A stretch of DNA of 9,297 nucleotides from Leptospirillum sp. (lineage in GTDB: Bacteria; Nitrospirota; Leptospirillia; Leptospirillales; Leptospirillaceae): positions 1 through 9,297 of the forward strand of contig DAHWKF010000015.1 in NCBI GenBank assembly GCA_027343785.1. The letters are read 5' to 3'. The stretch's first letter is position 1; every line of letters begins with the position of its first letter. A model generated the notes under the pieces. The model did not search any database. It saw only the letters and a program-made list of their open reading frames with translations, and had not been told where the DNA came from. The position numbers were made by a program, and so were the translations under genes. Below are positions 5,408 through 9,297 of this stretch, in pieces.

Positions 5408-7963
5408 ATGACTGACCCGGACAGCAGGCCGCCAGAAAAAGCACAGCCGGATTTATCGGACAGGGCCACCACGGCCCCGGATCGTTTCGGGCAACTTTTC
5501 TCCCTCGCACTGGATATGCGCTGGTCTTGGAACCATGCCGCAGACCGCCTCTGGGAACAGCTGGATCCGGTCCTCTGGGGATTGACCCACAACCCCTGGG
5601 CGCTTCTCCAGACGCTCGCCCGCGATAAAATCGAGCGGTTGATGTCGGAGAGGATGTTTAGTGAAGACCTGAACCGGCTTCTGGAACTCCGGCAACTTTC
5701 CGATACCCGTCCGGCCTGGTTTGAAACCGCCTGGCCGGACACCCCCCTGAAACAGGTCGCCTACTTCAGCATGGAGTTCATGTTGAGTGAAGCCCTCCCC
5801 ATCTATTCCGGAGGATTGGGAAACGTGGCGGGAGACCAGCTCAAGGCCGCCAGTGACCTCGGGGTGCCTGTTCTGGGGGTGGGGCTTCTTTACCAGCAAG
5901 GGTATTTTCGTCAGACCATCGATTCGTCGGGAAGACAGCAAGCCCTCTTCCCCTACAACGATCCAGGGCAGTTGCCGATCACCCCCTTAAGGGATACCCG
6001 CGGGGAATGGGTGCGTTTTTCTGTCGACCTGGGCGCCGAGAGTGTCTGGATCAGGGTCTGGAAAGTCAAGGTCGGACGCATCTCCCTTTATCTGCTGGAT
6101 ACCAACGACATTGCCAATTCTCCGGAACAGCGGGGGATCACGAGCGAGCTATACGGAGGCAATGCATCTCTTCGTCTCCGCCAGGAAATCATTCTGGGTA
6201 TCGGCGGGTGGCGTTTGATGGGAATCCTGGGGATCCACCCGCAGGTCTGCCACCTGAACGAAGGACATGCGGCCTTTGCCATTCTGGAGAGAGCGCGGGA
6301 ATTCATGAAAGAGACCCGGGTGACCTTTGAAGTCTCCCTGGCCGCCACCCGGGCGGGTAACCTTTTTACGACACACACGGCCGTTCCGGCAGGGTTCGAT
6401 CTTTTTGACGCCGAACTGATTTCCCGATATCTGGGCACGTATGCGGTACGGGAGCTGGGAATTCCCCTGGACCTGTTATTGGGAATGGGGCGGAAAAACC
6501 CGCACGATTTCTCCGAACCGTTCAACATGGCCTACCTGGCCCTTCAGGGTTCCGGGAGGGTCAACGGGGTGAGCGCGCTGCATGGTCGGGTCAGTCGGGA
6601 GATCTTTCTTCCGCTCTTTCCACGCTGGCCGGCCCATGAGGTTCCGGTCACGCATGTGACCAATGGTGTCCATGTTGCAAGCTGGGATTGTGCCGAAGCC
6701 GACGAACTCTGGACACAAGCCTGCGGGAAGAACCTGTGGCTGGGAACCCTCGACCACATCGAAAAAGAGATGAGGAACGTCCCCGACCAGGCGCTCTGGT
6801 CCTTCCGAAACGCCGCGCGCGCCAGTTTCGTGGAGTACATCCGTCGTGTCCTGCTGCGAGAACGGATCCGCGAAGGGGCAGCATCCAGGGAGCTGGAGGA
6901 TGCCCGTGGGATGTTTCACCCGGAGGTTCTCACCATCGGATTCGCCCGTCGATTCGCCACCTACAAGCGACCCAACCTCCTGTTGTCCGATCCCGAACGG
7001 CTGGCCAGGATCCTGACCCATCCGGACAGGCCGGTCCAGCTCGTCATCGCCGGGAAGGCCCATCCCCGGGATACGGCGGGACAGGAGATGATCCACGACT
7101 GGATGGAGTTTTTCAAAAGGGAGGATATCAGGAAGAACGCTGTTTTTCTGACGGATTACGACATGCAAATGGCGGAACGCCTGGTTCAGGGCGTCGATCT
7201 GTGGATCAACACCCCCCGGAGACCATGGGAGGCTTGCGGCACAAGCGGAATGAAGGTCCTGGTCAACGGCGGCCTGAACCTTTCCGAGCTGGACGGTTGG
7301 TGGGCCGAAGCCTGTTCACCGGAAGTGGGGTGGTTTCTGGGAGACGGACGGGAACACGGGGACGACCCGGCGTGGGATCACGGTGAGGCGATGGAGCTCT
7401 ATGAAAAGCTGGAGCGGGAAATCGTTCCGCTCTTTTATATGCGAAATGACAAGGGAATCTCTCCGGGATGGGTCGCGCGGATGAGGGAAAGCATGGCCCG
7501 GCTGACAACCCTTTTCTCCGCCAACAGGTGTGTGAGAGAATATACAGTCAATCATTATATTCCGGCCGCCCGGGAATTCGAGAGGCGTTCCCGAAACGGT
7601 TCGGCGGTCGCCGGGGAAATCCTCCGGCATCTCGAACTCTGGAAAACAAACTGGAATACCATCCGGTTTGGCGATGTGGACGTCTCCCCTGCGGATGGTC
7701 TGTACCTGTTTTCCGTATATCTGGATCCGGGGAATATCGATCCGGACAGCTTTCGTGTGGAGCTTTTTGCCAATCCGGACGGGGAAAGGGCGTGTGAAAA
7801 ACACATGATGGAGCCAACCGGAAAAACGGCGGGGACCTTCCGGGAGTACCGGGTACGCATCCCCCATTTTCGTCCGTTCGAAGATTATACTCCCCGGGTC
7901 GTGCCATTCCATGAAGGGTTGTCCGTCCCCCTTGAAGCCTCCTGGATTTCCTGGGAACGCTGA
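5408..7963 (+). CDS. glgP: Alpha-glucan (glycogen/maltodextrin) phosphorylase, GT35, DUF3417 type
   Basis: PLP-dependent enzyme cleaving alpha-1,4-glucan ends with phosphate to release glucose-1-phosphate. The 851 residues match the alpha-glucan phosphorylase branch (TIGR02094-like) that carries an N-terminal DUF3417 domain (about 25-110; LALDMRWSWNHAADRLW). The catalytic part starts at VAYFSMEFMLSEALPIYSGG (117-136), with GGLGNVAGDQLKAASDLG (135-152), HLNEGHAAF (282-290), HVTNGVH (416-422), FARRFATYKR (512-521), and the PLP site EACGTSGMKVLVNGGLNLSE (608-627), the cofactor lysine being K616. It also has LDGWWAEA (628-635), typical of this branch rather than the E. coli GlgP/MalP branch. The C-terminal 110 residues are more variable. 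A strong Shine-Dalgarno (AGGGGAGGAG, 5393-5402) sits five bases before the ATG. Substrate (glycogen or maltodextrin) cannot be fixed from sequence; no branching or debranching enzyme is in the window. Confidence 0.95.
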   Translation: MTDPDSRPPEKAQPDLSDRATTAPDRFGQLFSLALDMRWSWNHAADRLWEQLDPVLWGLTHNPWALLQTLARDKIERLMSERMFSEDLNRLLELRQLSDTRPAWFETAWPDTPLKQVAYFSMEFMLSEALPIYSGGLGNVAGDQLKAASDLGVPVLGVGLLYQQGYFRQTIDSSGRQQALFPYNDPGQLPITPLRDTRGEWVRFSVDLGAESVWIRVWKVKVGRISLYLLDTNDIANSPEQRGITSELYGGNASLRLRQEIILGIGGWRLMGILGIHPQVCHLNEGHAAFAILERAREFMKETRVTFEVSLAATRAGNLFTTHTAVPAGFDLFDAELISRYLGTYAVRELGIPLDLLLGMGRKNPHDFSEPFNMAYLALQGSGRVNGVSALHGRVSREIFLPLFPRWPAHEVPVTHVTNGVHVASWDCAEADELWTQACGKNLWLGTLDHIEKEMRNVPDQALWSFRNAARASFVEYIRRVLLRERIREGAASRELEDARGMFHPEVLTIGFARRFATYKRPNLLLSDPERLARILTHPDRPVQLVIAGKAHPRDTAGQEMIHDWMEFFKREDIRKNAVFLTDYDMQMAERLVQGVDLWINTPRRPWEACGTSGMKVLVNGGLNLSELDGWWAEACSPEVGWFLGDGREHGDDPAWDHGEAMELYEKLEREIVPLFYMRNDKGISPGWVARMRESMARLTTLFSANRCVREYTVNHYIPAAREFERRSRNGSAVAGEILRHLELWKTNWNTIRFGDVDVSPADGLYLFSVYLDPGNIDPDSFRVELFANPDGERACEKHMMEPTGKTAGTFREYRVRIPHFRPFEDYTPRVVPFHEGLSVPLEASWISWER

Positions 7964-8033
7964 GGGATTTTGCGCGGGGCTGGACAACCTCCGTCGCGCC
8001 AGCATCAGGGGCAAGGGAAACAAGACAAGCGAG

Positions 8034-8040
8034 AAGGAGG
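8034..8040 (+). promoter_or_regulatory. Strong ribosome binding site fixing the start of the epimerase-like gene
   Basis: AAGGAGG ends four bases before the ATG at 8045. It decides the start: a longer reading from a TTG at 7970 would add 25 low-complexity, glutamine- and glycine-rich residues ahead of the nucleotide-binding motif and has no ribosome site of its own. Confidence 0.85.
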
Positions 8041-8044
8041 ACGC

Positions 8045-8965
8045 ATGCGCATTCTGGTGACAGGGGGAAGCGGTTATATCGGAAATGCTCTGGTTGAGGC
8101 CTTTTGCCGGGCGGGACATCAGGTGGTGGCTACCTTTCAGGATGCCAAAAAAGCCTTGAAGATCGAACGGTTCGGTGCCAGGGCGGTTCATTGGGACATT
8201 CGTGATCACCGTTCGCTGTCTCCGGAGATTCGGGAAACCGATGTTCTGGTACATGCCGCCATGGAGATGGGGGCGGACGGAGGAAAGCTGGACCAGGCCT
8301 GCGTGATGTTCTTTCTGGACGAATTGTCCCGTTCGGCCGGGCTCAGGCGCTTTATCTATACGAGCGGCGTCTGGGTCCTGGGAAACACAAGGGTGAATCC
8401 TCCGCAAGACAATACCATCCCTGCAGTGTCACCGCCGCACGTCGCCTGGCGACCTCCGGTCGAAAGGACGGTTCTCGACTCGGCCGGCCGCGGTGTCACG
8501 GCGATGGTCATCCGTCCGGGAATCGTGTATGGCGGAGCCGGTGGGATCACGGGCTTCCTGATGGGGATGGCGTCGGCTGAAACGGGGGTGGTCATCGTAG
8601 GCGAAGGAGACAATCATTGGTCGCCGGTTCATCGGGATGACCTGGCCGATCTGTACCTCCGTGCGGCCGAACAGGGGCCGGCGGGAACCATCTTCAACGG
8701 AACGGACGGGTCCTGCCCAACAGTGGGCCTTACCGCCCAGTCGCTGAGTTTCGCCCTGGGGTTCGGTGGGAAAGTCACCCGGACTCCTCCGGAGGAAGGA
8801 AGAAAAAAGTGGGGAGGGCTCGCGGACGGTCTGCTTCTCGATCAATGCGTGTCGGGTGATTTTGCTGAACGTCTGCTGGGCTGGCATCCCCGACACCGGT
8901 CGATCGTCTCCGAATCTTCGGCCCTTGTCCGTTCCTGGAAGGCCGTGTCTGAACCCCATCCATGA
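8045..8965 (+). CDS. NAD-dependent epimerase/dehydratase family protein (extended/atypical SDR)
   Basis: A 306-residue Rossmann-fold protein; substrate unknown. The N-terminus MRILVTGGSGYIGNALVEAF carries the TGxxGxxG nucleotide-binding motif (6-13), followed by a WDIRD segment (50-54) at the adenine-contact position, VLVHAA (68-72), the RFIYTSG strand (102-108) with its conserved Ser, and RPGIVYGG (157-164), typical of epimerases. SPVHRDDLADLYLRA (193-207) is the conserved C-terminal substrate-domain element. Where YxxxK is expected the sequence is VAWRPPVERTVL (133-144): the Tyr position is Trp or absent and there is no Lys at +4, so chemistry may differ from standard SDRs or the protein may bind nucleotide without catalysis. 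It lies 81 bases after glgP on the same strand and is probably cotranscribed. A weak hairpin without a T tract (8954-8972) overlaps the stop codon. Confidence 0.85.
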   Translation: MRILVTGGSGYIGNALVEAFCRAGHQVVATFQDAKKALKIERFGARAVHWDIRDHRSLSPEIRETDVLVHAAMEMGADGGKLDQACVMFFLDELSRSAGLRRFIYTSGVWVLGNTRVNPPQDNTIPAVSPPHVAWRPPVERTVLDSAGRGVTAMVIRPGIVYGGAGGITGFLMGMASAETGVVIVGEGDNHWSPVHRDDLADLYLRAAEQGPAGTIFNGTDGSCPTVGLTAQSLSFALGFGGKVTRTPPEEGRKKWGGLADGLLLDQCVSGDFAERLLGWHPRHRSIVSESSALVRSWKAVSEPHP

Positions 8966-8989
8966 TGTGGGGATGCGTCAGTCCATCGG

Positions 8990-9124
8990 TCAGGCGGCCT
9001 TTCCTACCCCTTCGGCCGCCATCGGATGCTGGTCGGCAAAATCATCCCGATCCTTTGCCGTCAGTCTGGCGGAAACAGCCAGACCGATTTCTCCGATCAG
9101 ATTGCCAAGATCCCGCCGCCCCAC
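8990..9124 (-). CDS. Possible small hypothetical protein, perhaps frameshifted
   Basis: On the - strand a 44-codon frame from GTG 9124 to TGA 8990 encodes a protein-like sequence (GRRDLGNLIGEIGLAVSARL, then TAKDRDDFADQHPMAAEG) with balanced charges. GAAGGGAGG directly abuts the GTG, too close to act as its ribosome site. A better start, ATG at 9162 behind AACAAGGG, lies one frame off and stops after 21 codons; a single-base shift in the G-rich stretch around 9110-9130 would join the two into about 58 residues. It is not recognised. It lies just downstream of the probable aldolase gene on the same strand and overlaps the hairpin at 9062-9086. It may be non-coding. Confidence 0.25.
   Translation of the reverse strand: MGRRDLGNLIGEIGLAVSARLTAKDRDDFADQHPMAAEGVGKAA
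9062..9086. terminator. Hairpin between convergent genes, possible bidirectional terminator
   Basis: GTCTGGC (9064-9070) pairs perfectly with GCCAGAC (9078-9084) around a seven-base loop; C9062-G9086 can pair beyond one mismatch. It lies between the ends of the + strand epimerase-like gene and the - strand aldolase gene, where a shared terminator is expected. On the + strand it is followed by ATTTCTCC, a weak T tract; on the - strand there is no T run. It overlaps the doubtful small frame at 8990-9124, which weakens both calls. Confidence 0.4.
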
Positions 9125-9173
9125 CCTCCCTTCGGGATCCGGTTTTCCTTTTCAAAAGACATCCCTTGTTCCC

Positions 9174-9297
9174 TCAGGGATGCCGGAAAAACCGCATGGC
9201 CTCCCGAGGGGATTCGTTGTCGATGGCCACGGCATGGATCGCCTTGCACAGCCGGACGGCCTCTTCCAGTGATCGCTGGTGGACATTCCTGCCGGTG
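9174..9297 (-). CDS. Probable class I fructose-bisphosphate aldolase (DhnA/FbaB type), C-terminal end only
   Basis: The - strand frame enters from the right edge and ends at TGA (9176-9174) after 40 visible residues: TGRNVHQRSLEEAVRLCKAI followed by HAVAIDNESPREAMRFFRHP. The GRNV(F/H)Q motif near the end, followed by an amphipathic helix and a short SPREAM helix, is typical of the last strand-helix unit of DhnA-type class I aldolases (COG1830), where GRN helps bind substrate phosphate. These enzymes cleave fructose-1,6-bisphosphate into two triose phosphates or catalyse a related aldol reaction. The catalytic lysine lies outside the window, so the exact substrate is not proven. It would fit the carbon-metabolism setting. 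It converges on the pgm-glgP cluster. Confidence 0.6.
   Translation of the reverse strand, partial: TGRNVHQRSLEEAVRLCKAIHAVAIDNESPREAMRFFRHP

Noticed and set aside
7970..8044. Extended N-terminus for the epimerase-like protein from TTG 7970
   Set aside because: No ribosome site at the TTG, low-complexity added residues, and a strong AAGGAGG directly before ATG 8045, which starts right at the Rossmann strand.
7316..8407. - strand open frame of 363 codons under glgP and the epimerase gene
   Set aside because: It crosses two well-supported + strand genes and their spacer; its composition and lack of motifs mark it as antisense shadow.
8766..9272. + strand open frame of 168 codons over the convergent gene ends
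   Set aside because: It overlaps the epimerase gene in another frame and the antisense of the aldolase end; the sequence is Ser/Pro/Arg-rich with no ribosome site.

Overview
The window is GC-rich bacterial chromosomal DNA with two parts: a scarred mobile-element zone on the left (about 1-2850) and an ordinary carbohydrate-metabolism locus on the right (about 3025-9297). There are no tRNA, rRNA or CRISPR features. The gene content (GT35 phosphorylase of the DUF3417 type, E. coli-type phosphoglucomutase, DhnA-type class I aldolase, PEGA lipoprotein-like protein, group II intron, DUF4338/ISAs1 elements) would suit a free-living Gram-negative such as a Leptospirillum-like Nitrospirota or a proteobacterium. 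That is an impression only; no marker gene is present.

Left part: bases 1 to about 1600 are the 3' portion of a group II intron on the + strand. It holds the reverse transcriptase/maturase (the reading frame is open to the left edge, so its N-terminus is outside the window), the end of domain IV, a clear domain V hairpin and a probable domain VI with a bulged A. A seam of about 42 bases, unlike either neighbour, follows. Next, on the - strand, is a truncated transposase gene whose product fuses a DUF4338 (DruA-like) domain to an ISAs1-family DDE transposase. ISAs1 similarity stops at base 1643, so the second and third catalytic acidic residues are missing. The frame then reads antisense through the seam and intron to a chance stop at 1457. 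This looks like nested insertion: an IS copy broken by, or next to, an antisense group II intron.

Right part: a small secreted PEGA-domain protein (3025-3495) is followed by a strong hairpin, probably its terminator. Then come three co-directional genes with good ribosome binding sites: phosphoglucomutase (pgm, 3696-5354), alpha-glucan phosphorylase (glgP, 5408-7963) and an NAD-dependent epimerase/dehydratase-like protein (8045-8965). Phosphorylase releases glucose-1-phosphate from glycogen or maltodextrin and phosphoglucomutase converts it to glucose-6-phosphate, so the first two genes form a storage-glucan degradation pair. The third enzyme's substrate is unknown. Converging from the right edge is the 3' end of a probable class I fructose-bisphosphate aldolase (DhnA type), another central carbon gene. 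A hairpin in the roughly 200-base gap between the convergent ends may terminate both.

The most notable features are the DruA-like/ISAs1 fusion and its disruption, the endonuclease-less intron protein with a 35-nt domain V, and the dehydrogenase-like protein lacking a normal YxxxK active site. I did not find a convincing complete new system.
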